Shown piece by piece: positions 23,319 through 36,657 of a DNA stretch of 64,000 nucleotides (its first letter is position 1; every line of letters starts with the position of its first letter). The DNA is from Camellia lanceoleosa (Eukaryota > Streptophyta > Magnoliopsida > Ericales > Theaceae). The stretch lies in the NCBI GenBank assembly GCA_025200525.1, contig CM045762.1, forward strand, positions 83,109,893 to 83,173,892, in the 5' to 3' direction. Below the pieces are notes generated by a model. It saw only the letters and a program-made list of their open reading frames with translations. It was not told the DNA's origin and searched no databases. Made by a program: the position numbers and the translations under genes.

Positions 23319-25074
23319 TAGGATCTTTAATAAATAAAAGAATACATAAACAAAAGAAAAAAGTAGGCTCTGGCCCCGAGGTTGAAAAATGACTATAAAT
23401 ACAAGAGCAAGGTATGTAAGAAACACTTCTATAAACTTAGTAAGCAGTATTTCCAAACCACTTTCACCACAACCGCGCGTGGTAGGGGAATACTCAAATA
23501 TATCCATGAAAGACGTGACTAAAGATGAGGCAACCGTCGCTACGCGGCTCGCCCCCCCTTCATCGGCGAAACGGCGCCGCTTCGCGACGGCCTTACAAAG
23601 CCAGACTCAAGGTTCTTATGTACTATCGAACCTTCATCAAACATCATTGAAAAAGGCGATCCTCCATGAGAACCTGCTATGGCGTTGGTAGAGAAGTTGA
23701 CAAATTGCAAAAGAAGAATCTATAGAGGCTACCATCGATCACCATGAATGAGGAACCTCTCATCACATAGGTTATGCCTTTTGGACTAGAGAACATGGTG
23801 GTCAAATCTAAAGAAGAACAAAACCATATAGAAGAGACATTCAAAGACCTCACGCAAACGTAATGAAAATGCGAGGCGCTTTTTAACTCTCTCAGACCTA
23901 CTGTGGCCGAATTCAGGGGGGGGGCCGACCCTCAGCTTCAGGGACCCTAAAGGATATTCTTGGCCCGACTATGAGCCGACGACAAAATACCACGGCCGTG
24001 GAATTCAAATATTCTAATAAGTGCCCAAATATTACAATAAAATGTTAATCTATTTGGCGAAATATTCAACAATGTAATCTATTCGGCAAATATTCAAGTG
24101 TTAACTTATTTGGTTTGAATTGATTTAACATTGTATAATTACAAAAATAAAACGTCACCATAAAACTACGGAAACATCATCACATTAGCATAAATTGCTA
24201 ACATTTTATAATTACAAAAGGTATCCATAAACACAAAATACCAAAACCACCCGGCGTAGAATCGTATCATAAACATCAATCCTCACCGGCAAAGAAGGGG
24301 CCAACCATGTTTGAATACTCGGCGCTCTCTTCGCCGCTTTTCACTCAATTGAATGAAGGAAAATCGAATCGCGCAAAAAAAGGGCATTTTGCGCTCTTCT
24401 AAACCGACTTTGAAGTCGGACAAAATATGAGCGCGAAATCTTGCCATTCCACATATAAAGACTACGACGGCGAAATAATTAAGAGATTCAAGAAAATAGG
24501 GTATGGCGATACAAATGTTCAATATCGACCAAGGGCATTCGCGACACGGTTACGCCTCGTCTAGGAATAAAGCATAGTGATCGCTATGACCCCATTATAA
24601 TTCTAAAGAAATTTACATTGGGTCGAAGGATCAAATTAACGATAGGTGGACATCGTCAGAATGGAGAAATGACGTCTAAAATCAACAACGAAAGAAGGTC
24701 TCTTAAATACTTTGCCATAATCTATTGATTATAAGAATCTGACGCGACAGAGTAAACAAATTAGGAAAAGCAAACTTACAAAAGTGAAGAGTATCGCAGA
24801 TGGAAGGGGTGCAAGAATGATTCAAGTCATAATGAATAGGCGTGCATGAAAATTAAACAACCAGAACCTGACAAGATGCGTAGGATCTTTAAAAGCATGT
24901 CGATAAATGAAAGAATACATAAACAAAAGAAAAAGTAGGCTCGAAAATGACTATAAATACAAGAGCTTCAGTTCATAAAGGTATGTAAGAAACACTTCTA
25001 TAAACTTAGTAAGCAAGCCTAATTCCGCACCCCCCCCGGAGTTTGTATTTTATTTCCAAACCACTTTCACCACA
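23319..25074 (+). mobile_element. Short element with direct terminal repeats
   Basis: Direct repeats at 23319-23473 and 24881-25074 share TAGGATCTTTAA, ACATAAACAAAAGAAAAA, GACTATAAATACAAGAGC, TATGTAAGAAACACTTCTAT and CCAAACCACTTTCACCAC. Both have a TATA-like ACTATAAATA, as expected for LTRs. The right copy has about 40 bp (including a C-run and CGGAGTTTG) missing from the left. The 1.4-kb interior has no intact gene. It is probably a nonautonomous LTR element or remnant; exact LTR ends were not resolved. Confidence 0.55.
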
Positions 25075-25082
25075 CACACCAA

Positions 25083-25976
25083 GGCCTTGTTTGATTGGAG
25101 GGATTTGGGGGGGGACTATCCACTATTTGGACTTGAGTCCAAATAGTGTTCCTTATCCGCCGTTTGATTTTTTTTTAGTCCGGCCGGACTCCATGTCCCC
25201 CATATGGGGGACTATCTTGTCTTGTGGGGGAGGGGGTGTGGGACAGAAAGTAGGGGACTAATCACTGTTTGGATTAGATGATGAAATTACAATTTTGACC
25301 CTCTACTATTTAATTATGTATTATATTTAATAAAATTCAATAAAATTTAAATGTCTCAATTTAAAAATAAAATAATTTTATTTAACTTTTTATTGATGTT
25401 TTATTTATTTAATTTTTTGAAATAATTTTTTATGGATATTTTATTGATGTTTTATTTTAAAATTTTCTTTATGTTTTATTTAATTTCATTATTTAAATTT
25501 AATAGATGTTTTATTTAATTTCATTTTATTATTATTATTTTTTTTAAAACAAATTTATTTAAAATCTTAATTAAAAAAATAATATATATTTTTATTGATA
25601 TTTTATTTATTTTTTTTTTAAAAAAAATAAATTTATTTAATTGTGTAAAAAATAAAATAAAATAATTTTTTATTTAATCTAACTAAAAATAATTAAAATA
25701 TTAAAGATATGTTTAATATTGCTATTATTTAGTAAACAATTAAAAAAGGGTAAAATAGTCATTTGTTCATTTATTCTATCCAGTCCGTCCAACCAAACAT
25801 TGGATTCACTAAAAATAGTCCGGGGGATTCACAGTCCGGACATCTAATCCCATGAAAAAACAAACACAGGATACATATCCAATCCAACCAAATAGTCCGG
25901 GGGATTCCAATCCTAAGACTCAAGTCCGATGGATTCTAATCCCCCATTTTCCAGTCCGTCCAATCAAACACACCCC
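25083..25976. mobile_element. 0.9-kb TIR element, MITE-like
   Basis: The left end GGCCTTGTTTGATTGG mirrors the right end CCAATCAAACACACC. AGTCCGG and GGGGGATT motifs recur inside both ends in inverted order. The core is very AT-rich (25265-25780) and noncoding. Target duplication is unclear (AA on both sides at most). The end sequence fits Tourist or hAT-type MITEs. Confidence 0.65.
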
Positions 25977-27980
25977 AAATGCATGTAAACAGTAATGACA
26001 ATGGTGTTGATAATTTTACTCCTATCCTGTTATAAAATTGTAATTATCATATTATAATTTTGTATGATATATAAATTATAAGATAGTAAAATAAATACCC
26101 ATTTTGATATTAAAAATAAGTTAAATTAGAAGAAAAATTAGTAACATAGAATTGAAAGTGATTCTAATTATTTAATTTTCTTTCATATTCATTTGGAAAA
26201 TAAAAATATGTAGAAATAGAAACTACATAAAATTTATTTAAAAAAATTAAATATATATATAGATATATATGTTGTAGTTGGATTAATTATGTAGAGTATT
26301 GATTTTTTTTCTTTAATATTCTTTATGAATTATTCATAAGTATTGTATATTGGTATAAAAAATTTAAATTAAATTAAATGTTTCGTAATATTTTTAATAT
26401 TTAATAGAATAAAATTAATTCATAAAGTATTAATTCTATATGTAGTTCAGATTAAGTAGAATTCTTTTACATATTATATTTTAGCACTAATTAGGTATAT
26501 AGTAATGATTCATACCCCCACCAAACATCACCCACACAATCCCCACTCACTTGTATTTGGTCCAAGTAAAAAAGAGAAAAAAAAAAATACAAAATACAAA
26601 CACATCAGTGGTGCACATCACTGTGAGGGTGGTGGGGGTCTCCCAAAAGGGGTCTTAAACATTTTCCTTAGATATAAGGATAGGGACAAAGCTTGGGACC
26701 CCAGTTTGAGGACCTCCATGACACCAAATGTGCGTGATTAGTCTGTGTGTGTGTGTGTTTTTTTTTTTTGTTTTTTTTCCCCTCTCTCTCACATAGGATG
26801 ATGTGGGGGTTGTGTGGGTGGAGTTTTTGTGCGGGTCTCAATTATTGCTCTAGGAATATATTCTTGTGGCATTTTTAAAAGTAAGGGAGAAGAGTAATGC
26901 ACCACATAGGAGAGAGGAAAAAAGAAAAGCAGAGAGATATGTATGCATTATTTAGATGAAAAAAATATGTAGAAATAAAAATTATATTAAATTTATTTTA
27001 AAAATTAAATATAAATATGTTGTAGTTGGATTAAGTTTAAAGTACACATATTAATTATGGAAAGTATTATTTTTTTTAATATTTTTTTTTGAATTATTCA
27101 TAAGTATTATATATTTTTTTTGAACGATCATAAGTATTATATATTGGTATATAAAATTTAAATTAAATTAAATGTCTTGTAATATTTTTAATATTTAATA
27201 GAAGAAAATTAATTGTATACGTAGTTTAGATTAAGTAAAAAAAAAAAAAATTTACATATTATATTTTAGCACTAATTAGATAAGTATATTACTTTGGGAT
27301 GTTTAAAAAAGTGCGTGGGAAAAGTAATCTGCCAAAAAAAAAAAAGGGTAGTATAGAGTAGAGAGATATGCCACTTAGGAAAGAGGGATAAAAATTAAGG
27401 ATAAACAATACTTTAATAATATATATAAATTATGATGATATAATATGATAGGATATAGAGATACGGCAATGCTTCCGACTCCTAGCAGGGGCACTCCTAG
27501 TGACCCTCAGTGACAGGTGTCGAGCTGTCACTGGCGGAAACCTCAAAAAAAAATATATATATATATATTTTGCCCAATCAGGAGAGACCTCCAGTGACCT
27601 CCACTGGGAGTCTAAGTCATTTTTCTATGGAGATATATTTTTAATTTTACTTTTTTATTAGATTTCGTTTTGCATTGGTTTTTTTAGTTTACTTTTTTGT
27701 GTTGAAACTTTTTTTGTCTCGTTTGGTTTGACTTTTTTAACTTTTGTGAGAAAAAAAAAGCGTAATAATTATGATTTAGATGTGACATTTTGTCTTGTCT
27801 TGTGTTTTTGTACTTTTTTAGTCAAAAATACATAACCAAACAATATAAGGATTGGAAGTTTTATTTTAGGATTTGTGGCGTCAGGACAGTAGGCACTGTA
27901 GTGTTGTTTTATAAGCTTATTTTAGGATCTGTTTTGATAGTTTAAATAGTTCATTTTTTAGAGTATATTGAGTAGAACAT
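25977..27980. repeat. AT-rich intergenic DNA with a direct duplication
   Basis: 26190-26490 and 26955-27285 are diverged direct copies sharing TGTTGTAGTTGGATTA, TGAATTATTCATAAGTATT and CATATTATATTTTAGCACTA. The second copy has small insertions. 27480-27620 holds a G/C-richer patch with imperfect inverted CTCCTAG/CACTGGGAG motifs around a (TA)n stretch. No gene is seen. Confidence 0.55.
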
Positions 27981-27984
27981 ATTT

Positions 27985-28500
27985 GTAACCACTATGAACA
28001 ACCCAAGCCTACCACTTAGGACCCAACACATAACCCAACTGATAAGGCCCAACACAGCTGGAAGTCAACATGACTTGATGACTTGAAGGACCAATGATAT
28101 TCAGACACGTGGCAAGTAAAGGACAAACCACATCAGCAGACAAAGATCTGCAAAGTTATTGCTACTGCACATCACCATTAATGAAGCCCCTCACAGCATT
28201 TATTACAACAACACATTTCCGTCGGGACAGCACGCCCTCACCCTGAACAAGGTAAGTTACAGCATAGACTTTTGGCCAAGGTGACAAGTCGGAAGGGATA
28301 ACGAAATGATTACCAAATGATATAAGCAGACGTTGAAGACAAGAAGAATGTTAAGCTTCTCTATCACTACTTCATTTCTGTATCATACTTCTCTCTCTCT
28401 AACTTGCTCGTCAGAGGGTTCGCTGGGTACTTCCCGTTCCCCGTTGAACTCTTGTGCAGGTCTTCAAGCAGGCTTGATAACTCGATATACTTAACGATTC
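27985..28500 (+). mobile_element. Decayed gypsy-type LTR remnant
   Basis: Non-AT-rich DNA ending in a pattern I associate with Ty3/gypsy LTR 3' parts: CTCTCTCTAACTTGCTCGTC, AGAGGGTTCGCTGGG, then TTGTGCAGGTC. Neither terminus nor target duplication could be fixed. Confidence 0.4.
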
Positions 28501-29180
28501 AGATTATCAAAAACAAATTCTAAAATAAATCCATAAGACAATACTACAATGCCTACTGTGATGGGACACAACAGGCGCCCCAAATCTTTTAGGCTCCATT
28601 TGTTTTCAAAGATAGAATGGAGGGGATTGATAGTGAGGGGATTAAGTAAAATTGTATTTGTTTTGATGATAGTTGTTAGTGTATGGATTGTTAAATTATT
28701 TTTATATAAAATAATAAAACAAATAAAAAAAACAAAAATATTAAACATTAATGTTTTAAAAAAAATTCCCAACATGTAAAAAAAATTAAAAAAAAATCTA
28801 GAAAAAAATAAAACAAATAAAATAATGATTTTTACTTAACAAAAAATTTAAAAAATTAAACATTAATGTTCAAAAAAAAAAAATACCCAACAAGTAAAAA
28901 ATAACATAAAAAATAAATAAAAATAAAAAATTTCTAATCTGTCTAACTATTTTTCTAATACCAAGTTGTGAAGGTCTATATATCTTCGTTTATATATCTT
29001 CGTCCCTGGCTCCTTTTGTTAGGTCGGTCAACCCATGCCGCAGATAATGTGGACTTGCACACAACAGGCGCCCAAATCCTTTTGTTTATCTATCCACTCC
29101 GTCCTTGGCGTCGGTCAAGCCATGCCGCAAAAGATGTTTGAAAATGTAGAAAATGTGGACTTGCATCTCCTTAAAAAATA
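28500..29180. repeat. Local duplications
   Basis: ACACAACAGGCGCCC occurs at 28566 and 29058. A block with GGTCGGTCAACCCATGCCGC (near 29022) recurs as GCGTCGGTCAAGCCATGCCG (near 29109). An AT-rich unit with AAACATTAATGTT repeats near 28742 and 28857. No gene is seen. Confidence 0.5.
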
Positions 29181-30715
29181 ATAATAATAATAAAAATAAT
29201 AATAATAATAAATAAATTGTTATTAATAAGTCTTAATAATTAAACTTAATTTCTATTAAATCTTATTAAAAATAAATCTTGATAAAATTATTACTAAAAA
29301 TAAATTTTTTATGACAATTTTTTATATATGTCAATAAAAATTGATAATTAGTGACTTTTTTTATCATAATTTTATAAATTATCACAAAAACTTATAATTA
29401 GTGACCTTTTTTATGACAAATTTTTCTCATAAGACTTATTAGATAATAAGTCTACTTATTAGGATCTATACGTAAGTACTCCCTTAAAAAAAAGGTCAAA
29501 TTTTTTATAAATTTTTTTCAAGTGTTTTAGTTTATTTAATTTATATATATACTAGTGTATACTTGTACTTAAAGGTGCGGTGTGAATAAAAATAAGGAAA
29601 AAAAAAAACAAATAGAAAAAAAAATAAAAATGAGAGAAAATAAAAAAATAAAAAGAAAAGATGGAGGAAGGTGGGATCATGGGTGAGAAAAGAAAAAAGT
29701 AAGAGAGAAGCGAAAAAATAGAAAATGTACATATAGGATATTTTTTTTAAAATATATCTCGACTATTGTTTTATAATTTGACCACACATATGTGTTTTCT
29801 TTTCCTCTTTTATTACATGTAGATATAGATATATATGCTTCATCATTATCTTTATCATTATCACTATCATCAACGATCTATGCAATTTCACTATTTCATT
29901 AATCTAAATCAAATCAAACCAAACCTACATTTGAAGAATATGTTTGTAACAAAATTGACTGGATATAAATAGAGTTTCGACTTACAACAATGGAGAAAAA
30001 TTGAATTTTGAACACAAAGCAACAATAGACGAACATAGAACTTCGAACACAAAGTGACAATGAAAGAACACAATATTTCACCATAATAATGGATGAACAT
30101 AATATTATTTCATCACTGTATATACTAGAGTTTCTAAATTCTATCAAATTGAGATTTTTGAAACCCTAGCACAATGAAACAAATATCACAAATGTGAATA
30201 AAACTAATCAAAAAGAAAAACGTAAATAATGATAACTACCAAAATAGAGGTAGTAACAAAAAGGAAATGTGTATATTATTTTTCTACATAATACATATCA
30301 ACAATAGATATAAGGGTATAATAGTCTAACAAATAATATAAATCATGAAAAAATGACCTCATAGAATAAAAGTATAAATACATAGAACTAACTATAAGTT
30401 ATAATTTTTCTTGGTGGACTTCTTGGGTTAAAACAAATCCAAATGGAATTTATCAATAAAAAAAACCTTAGAAAAAAGTTAAAACTTACAAATTATTATT
30501 TATTTATTTATTTTAAATTAATTTTAAATAATTTAAAAATAAATTTGTCAATAATTTTGTGCGGGTGATACGCTACTAGTTTCATAAACTACAAATACAG
30601 TAATGTATTTGACACAAAATTTAGGGGTGTATTTATAATTTATCCAAAGAGAAATAAAAGCGAGGATTGACTTTTCAATTGTATACTCCTATCCTGTTCA
30701 TATTATTGGTTAATG
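29181..30715. other. AT-rich intergenic DNA upstream of ENT gene
   Basis: Simple A/T-rich sequence with (AAT)n near 29175-29215. No gene is supported. Confidence 0.5.
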
Positions 30716-30716
30716 C

Positions 30717-30825
30717 CTCTCTCTATATATATCATCAGTGGATCAATCCCAGATTCCAGAATCCATAAATGTCCAAGAATCTCTCCACACACTCCATACA
30801 TATCTAACCATCTTTCAGAAAAAAA
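30717..30825 (+). promoter_or_regulatory. ENT gene core promoter and 5' UTR exon
   Basis: CTCTCTCTATATATATC (TATA at about 30724-30731) precedes a CA-rich stretch that ends in a good 5' splice donor (GTAAGATC at 30826). An intron of about 990 bp then runs to the TTTGCAG acceptor at 31817, 21 bp before the ATG. A 5' UTR intron is common in plant genes. The transcription start is inferred, not seen. Confidence 0.5.
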
Positions 30826-31838
30826 GTAAGATCGCTTCTCTCTCTCTCTCTGTGTTCCTGCTGAATAGGGGATAGGTTCTTATCTGATAACATGATATTA
30901 TATGATTTTGTTGTTATATATTATCTTCTTAATAATGAGTTCTTTCCTACGATTTAAATGGTAATTTTGTGTTGAAGATTTCATGATTGGAACTCACGAA
31001 AGCGTGAATTTATTTCTATTGTATTTCTAGATTTAATCATGATTCTTAAAATTTTTTTTTTTATTATTGATCTGTTATTGCTTGTTGAATAAGAGGTTTT
31101 TGGATATTCAAAATCAATGTTTTGATACTCTGTTATCTGCCCTATTTAGAACAAGCATTTGAAGCGACTTGGGTGAGCAATTTCCTTGACCTACTTTTTC
31201 AAGTTACATTACACAGTAAGTTTTTAATATATAAGCATATTTAGATGTTGTTTTTTTTCACCTTTCTAATGAGATTTTGATGCAAGGCTTTGATATATGT
31301 ACTTTAAACAATGTAGTCTATGAAGCATGGGTACATGTCTTACCTGTATTGGGTATTGATACTACATGGTAGTTCTATATGCATGACTGGTAATATTTCT
31401 ATATGCATATTTGGTACACCAAATACGCATTCAAATTTTTTATCTTAATTTTTGCCGTACTCTATAGATATCTTGTATATACCCAAGTCATTTTGCAGCC
31501 GAAATAGTTTTTTCTTGTTATATAGATGTGAAATTAGTTTCATTGAACTCTCTCTACGCTTGGCATGATTTTAAAATTAAATTTTGGTTTGTAGGTTTTT
31601 TATACTATGGTCATTAGCCAACTAAATCATTTAACTAAACATTTCATCACTACCCTAATTAAAAACAAAAATATTTTTTTTTTACAAACATACCTAGCTA
31701 GACTCATACCCTATTTTTTAGATTTTTAGCGTATTGATGTACCAATATAAATACAGTGCCTCATTGAATGTAGTTCATGTTGATTTGGTCATAATTTATG
31801 TTGTTCATCATTTGCAGGAGCTCTGAAAGGGAACAACA

Positions 31839-34800
31839 ATGCCTAGCACTCCTGAAGATGGGGCTCCCACTAGGCTTGAGGTTTGTGATTGCTTCATTTG
31901 ATTCATTAACTAGGATAAAGTTAAATGTTGGAGTAAGATAAACTGCGTGTTTCTTCAATGAATTACTAATGTATATCTCGTTTCACTAGCAGGGCAAGTG
32001 TGTTGCAATGGTAGTGTGTTTTCTTCTCGGCAACGGTTGCCTCTTTTCATGGAACAGTATGCTTACAATTGAAGATTACTATGGCACCTTGTTCCCGGTA
32101 ATTTCATCTCCTATTTTTTGCATTTTATTTCTTGTGTTTCAGCAGCTATTTTCGCTTGGTTTTGTTTCTGTGTTGTGTTATTACTCTGATGGCTTTGCAT
32201 GCCTAACTAAACAATTTGGAGCATTTATTAGGTTTACTTTACATAATCCTAGCTTCCTTCCAAAAGTTGTTAAACTCTGTCATAAATTAAGTGCCTTGTC
32301 TGTTGTATAGATACCAATTCACATGCTTAAAGCAGAGCTTAGTCTCAGTGTACACAAGTTTAAGCGGTGTCCTATATTCCTTACCTTGAACTTCTTGCAG
32401 TCTCCAGGAAAATCACTACAAATTTGAGAGAGGAAAAAAAATCCTAGATTTGTGCCGTATAATACTTACCAAATCCTAAATTTTCAGTAATTTGAACTGT
32501 ATGGGCTTTCCAGTGCCACTGTCAAGAAGGCATCTGTGTTCTTTTGGTGCTGCCTAGCGTTGCCAGAAAATACTAATACCTAGTGGTTAGAATGTATGTT
32601 TCAAAATATGGTATATGTGCATTACAAAAATGGTAAATTCAATGATCCAAAGTTATCCCCTTTTTTTCTTATTTATTTTCTTAAAGGTGGAGGGAAAGAT
32701 TACAAAAGTCAAATGTGGTGATTATCTTGAATTTGAATTTAAGGCACTCTAATAAACTGAGTGCTGAATTTTCTTTAATTGGAATAATTAATGATTATAT
32801 GTTGATGAATTTCAGCCATGTCTTTGTTGACTAACCAGTGATCACAAGGGACTATATTTCTATAAACTGCATTTACTTAGATCTCTTTATTAAATTTTGT
32901 CATCAAATTCAAATACATTGGCTAGCTATATTTACTTCTCCTCAATTTTATCAAACCATGATGTTTGACTTTTGAAAGCTGACTTGAGTTATTAGTTAGT
33001 TATGGGCATATCTGATGAAAAAGTATGTTTAAATATTGTTGTTGTTGTAGCAAATAATTTAACAGAGAATTCCTTTCCTTGTACAGAAATACCACCCCTC
33101 AAGGGTCCTTACTCTTGTATATCAACCGTTTGCACTTGGGACACTTGCAATACTAACATATAAAGAGGCAAAAATCAATACCAGACGAAGAAACCTATTT
33201 GGATATACCCTATTTTTCATAAGCGCTCTTGCCGTTCTTGTTGTAAGCACCATAATTATATGTATTAAATCTTCAACTCACTCCTTAACCATATGGTTTT
33301 GTAGTAACATGTTTTAGTAACTCAAATTCAAATTATTAAGCATACAAGTCCACTTTGATTTCATCTTTTTATTGTATTGCCACAGTTGAATTTAGCTACA
33401 TCTGGAAAAGGAGGAATTGGGCCTTATATTGGAATATGTATCATTAGCGGTGCTTTTGGAGTTGCAGATGCTCATGTTCAGGGTGGAATGGTTGGAGATC
33501 TATCATTCATGCTACCCGAGTTCATTCAAGTTCGTATTTGTGGTTAACTTATTTGCAGTCAACAACTGTTACCTCCACTCTTAGTTTTGAAGTTTTGATA
33601 TAAGCTTTCTTGTTTGTTATTCTTCAAGTCTTTTCTTTGTGGTTTGGCTGCATCGGGGGCTCTAACCTCTGGCTTGAGATTGATTACAAAAGCAGCATTT
33701 GAGAATTCCAAGGATGGCCTGCGCAAGGGAGCTAGTACGTTTAAATCCTTTTAGCTGTTTTTCATAAATTTTGTAGGAAATATGGTTCAATAACTATTGC
33801 TACATATTGGGCTTACAACTTTCTAGTTATTGTTTTGTGAAAGAGAAACTCCTCAAAGTATGAACGTAAAGGAGATTAAGTTTAGGTAGGTAGTCCATGA
33901 CTTTTTTTTTTTTTTTTTCTCTCAAGTTTTTTATTTATTTTTTATTTATAAATATTTATGGTTATTGTTTTCCACCTAAACTACAAATAATAGGCTATCA
34001 TTGTCAATCTTTTTAGGTAGTTGATTTTGATGCATTTTGTACTCTATTTGACTTCTGTTTCCAAACCAAGTATTTTGCTTGTGCCCTATTTTGTTCAAAT
34101 TAATGAAATGTTTGTCCCAGATATCGGAAGATAACATAATCCAATTGAATATCTGTAGTGAACTTCATAATGGAAAAACATAGATGTTAAGGTAAGGTAC
34201 TGATGAAACTGATTTGGATTGTAGAGTTACAAAATGAATTAAAATTTTTACTTCATGACAATAGAATTGATTTCTCTGATGGATATGCTTTCTTTAATTC
34301 CATATAACACCAATATCTATTCTTTAATTTCAATTGCACTGTTTTAAAGAATGCTGAGATAGAGTACTATGATGGCATGTAATACTAATTTTTATTACTT
34401 ACGGTTCATTGCAGTTTTATTTTTTGCTATCTCCGCATTTTTTGAACTCCTCTGTGTTCTTCTCTATGCATTGGTCTTTCCAAAGCTACCAATTGTAAAA
34501 TACTACCGCTCAAAGGCAGCCTTAGAAGGATCCAAAACTGTTTCAGCTGACCTTGCCGCTGGTGGCATTCATGCAGAACCAGGACAACCAGTATGTTTTG
34601 TTCACTTTTAATTATGATGATTATATGGAGCGAGATACCCCTAATCCCTAATCATGCTCCACCAATCTTTTATTGGAACCTGTGCAGGCTGAGGAAGAAG
34701 ACTCTAAACACTCTGAGCGACTAAGCACAAAAGAATTGTTGTTTCAAAACATAGATTACGCACTTGATATGTTTCTCATATACGCTCTGACATTGTCAAT

Positions 34801-35653
34801 TTTCCCTGGATTCCTATCTGAAGATACCGGATCACATAGCTTGGGTTCATGGTTAGTATTTCATAACTACTCGACAAATTTCATTTTTAAAATAGGCTAT
34901 TTTTGTTGTTTCTCCTTAATTATTTAGAAGAAGAATAATACCCATTTAAATTTATTTGGATCTTTTTTTCTCTATTTCGCTGGTTTTTTTATTTTTAGAA
35001 TCTGGTAATACTGCAGGTATGCACTTGTTCTAATAGCAATGTATAACGTGTGGGATCTTATTGGGAGATACATACCACTATTAAAATGCATAAAGTTGGA
35101 ATCACGAAAAGGACTCATGATAGCAATTGTTTCTCGCGTCTTGCTCATCCCAGCATTCTATTTCACAGCCAAATATGGCGGCCAGGGCTGGATGATATTG
35201 CTCACATCATTCTTGGGGCTAACTAATGGTTACCTCACCGTCTGTGTCCTTACTTCTGCTCCAAAAGGTTATAAGGTTTGTTGATTTAGGGGTTGTTTGG
35301 TTTAGCTTATGGAGCTACTTATAGTTTATTTTCTTCTTCTTCTTTTTTTTCTTTTTGTTTTGTTTTTGAAAGTCTGCTAGAGTATTGATGCAGCTTTTGA
35401 GGCAAAAATAGCTGAAGTACTTTTAACTTTTGTTTTTTGACTATCAGCTATTGCACCAAACAAGCCCTTTATTCATAATTCTCGATTCCCACTTGCAGTT
35501 TGAGAGCAATTAATGCTATAAACTTATGGAATGGCGGTTTTGTAGGGACCGGAGCAAAATGCATTGGGGAATATACTTGTTCTGTTTCTTTTAGGAGGAA
35601 TATTTGCAGGGGTGACTCTCGACTGGTTGTGGCTCATAGGGAAAGGTTGGTGA
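31839..35653 (+). CDS. Equilibrative nucleoside transporter (ENT family)
   Basis: Nine coding exons, all GT-AG: 31839-31880, 31993-32097, 33087-33242, 33386-33529, 33629-33734, 34415-34590, 34688-34851, 35017-35275, 35546-35653. They join in phase to 419 codons, the usual plant ENT length (about 415-420). ENTs move nucleosides or nucleobases across membranes; plasma-membrane plant members are usually proton-coupled. Visible marks: FLLGNGCLFSWNSM in TM1; GVADAHVQGG at about residues 121-130; a hydrophilic loop at about 208-258 with EEED between TM6 and TM7; and YNVWDLIGRY in TM8 with the conserved Asp311-Arg315 pair. About 11 hydrophobic segments fit the family. The start is the first ATG after the UTR acceptor. 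No frameshift or stop was found, so it looks intact. It is probably of the plant ENT3/ENT7-like clade; substrate cannot be told from sequence. It stands alone, flanked by transposons, with a small MITE in its last intron. Confidence 0.93.
35288..35468. mobile_element. Small MITE in last ENT intron
   Basis: Inverted ends AGGGGTTGTTTGGT and ACCAAACAAGCCCT bound about 180 bp inside intron 8 of the ENT coding region. TTA lies on both sides, in the manner of Tourist or hAT-type MITEs. It does not touch the splice sites. Confidence 0.65.
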
Positions 35654-36147
35654 GCATATTAATTTTCAATTAGGTTTTTTCTTTTTTTTTTTTTGGGGGG
35701 TCCTCCTTTGGACAGCAAAAACTCTGATTTCCTTTTTGTAGAATCTTATTTTCTTGAATCAACATAGCTCTTAGGATTGCCGCTTCTATTGTCCTCGCTT
35801 GCAAAACTATGTAAAGTTTGTTCATAATCATTCATTTATAGTGTTTCTTTTTGTGTTAAAAAGGCTATAACTAGATGTTTTTGTTGTGTTAGAGATGTTA
35901 ATATTTGAATGTGTTTTTGTATCAAACTGACCTCTTATTGCTGAAACAAGTGTTTGAGAAATCTTTTTTGGCCCTTTATTTTAACCCCCTATACACTTGT
36001 CTGATCATGGCAAGTTTTAATGGGACTGAATGATAAAGTGCAGAAGTACATAAAACTGGACAGACCACTCTGATTTATCAGAAATGAAGAGTTGACTTTT
36101 TTTAGTTTTTTTTTAATGATCATTTTAATCATCAGAATAGCCCAATC
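35654..36147 (+). other. ENT 3' UTR and downstream flank
   Basis: Contains the 3' UTR and T-rich downstream DNA. No canonical AATAAA can be fixed with confidence. Confidence 0.4.
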
Positions 36148-36150
36148 TGA

Positions 36151-36657
36151 GACCATCTCCAACGGTTAACCAAATCCAACACCAAATTTAAATTTTGATG
36201 AAAAAGGCCCCTTTTCATGCTCCAAATCTTTCACCAAACCGAAAGCAAAAATATTTCAAAGATAAATTATCATATCGACCGTTGGGATGAGAGAAGGCGA
36301 CCATCCGGGTGACCAACCGGTCACCCGAAAAAATTCGATGCAGTTCACTAAACGGTTCAAATTCCAAAAAAAAAAATTTTTTTTGCCTGGTGGTCGACCA
36401 CCCGGTCGACCGGCCGGTTGACCACCCCGTCGACCACCCAGGAGTCCAAAAAGTTCAGTTCAAAAGGTTCAAACCGGTTAAAAAAAATAAATTTTGGGCT
36501 TCAGGTTGACCATCGACCGACCGGTCACCCAACGGTTGCGCCAATTTGGTGAAACGAATTTGATGAAAACTGTTGGAGCGCGAAGTATCAAATCAAGGAA
36601 ATCGCACATTTTTTACTCAAATCTGATGAAACTTTTGCTGAACCGTTGGAGATGCTC
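36151..36657. mobile_element. TIR element with GACCATCTCCAACGGTT ends
   Basis: Left end GACCATCTCCAACGGTT mirrors right end AACCGTTGGAGATGCTC, with TGA duplicated on each side (36148-36150 and 36658-36660). The 507-bp body is noncoding and has a cluster of GGTCGACC and CCGGTCACCC palindromic motifs (36300-36530). Confidence 0.75.

Noticed and set aside
32008..34927. Separate small genes at 32008-32310, 34369-34611 and 34673-34927
   Set aside because: These are ENT exons read on into introns; the spliced gene explains them.
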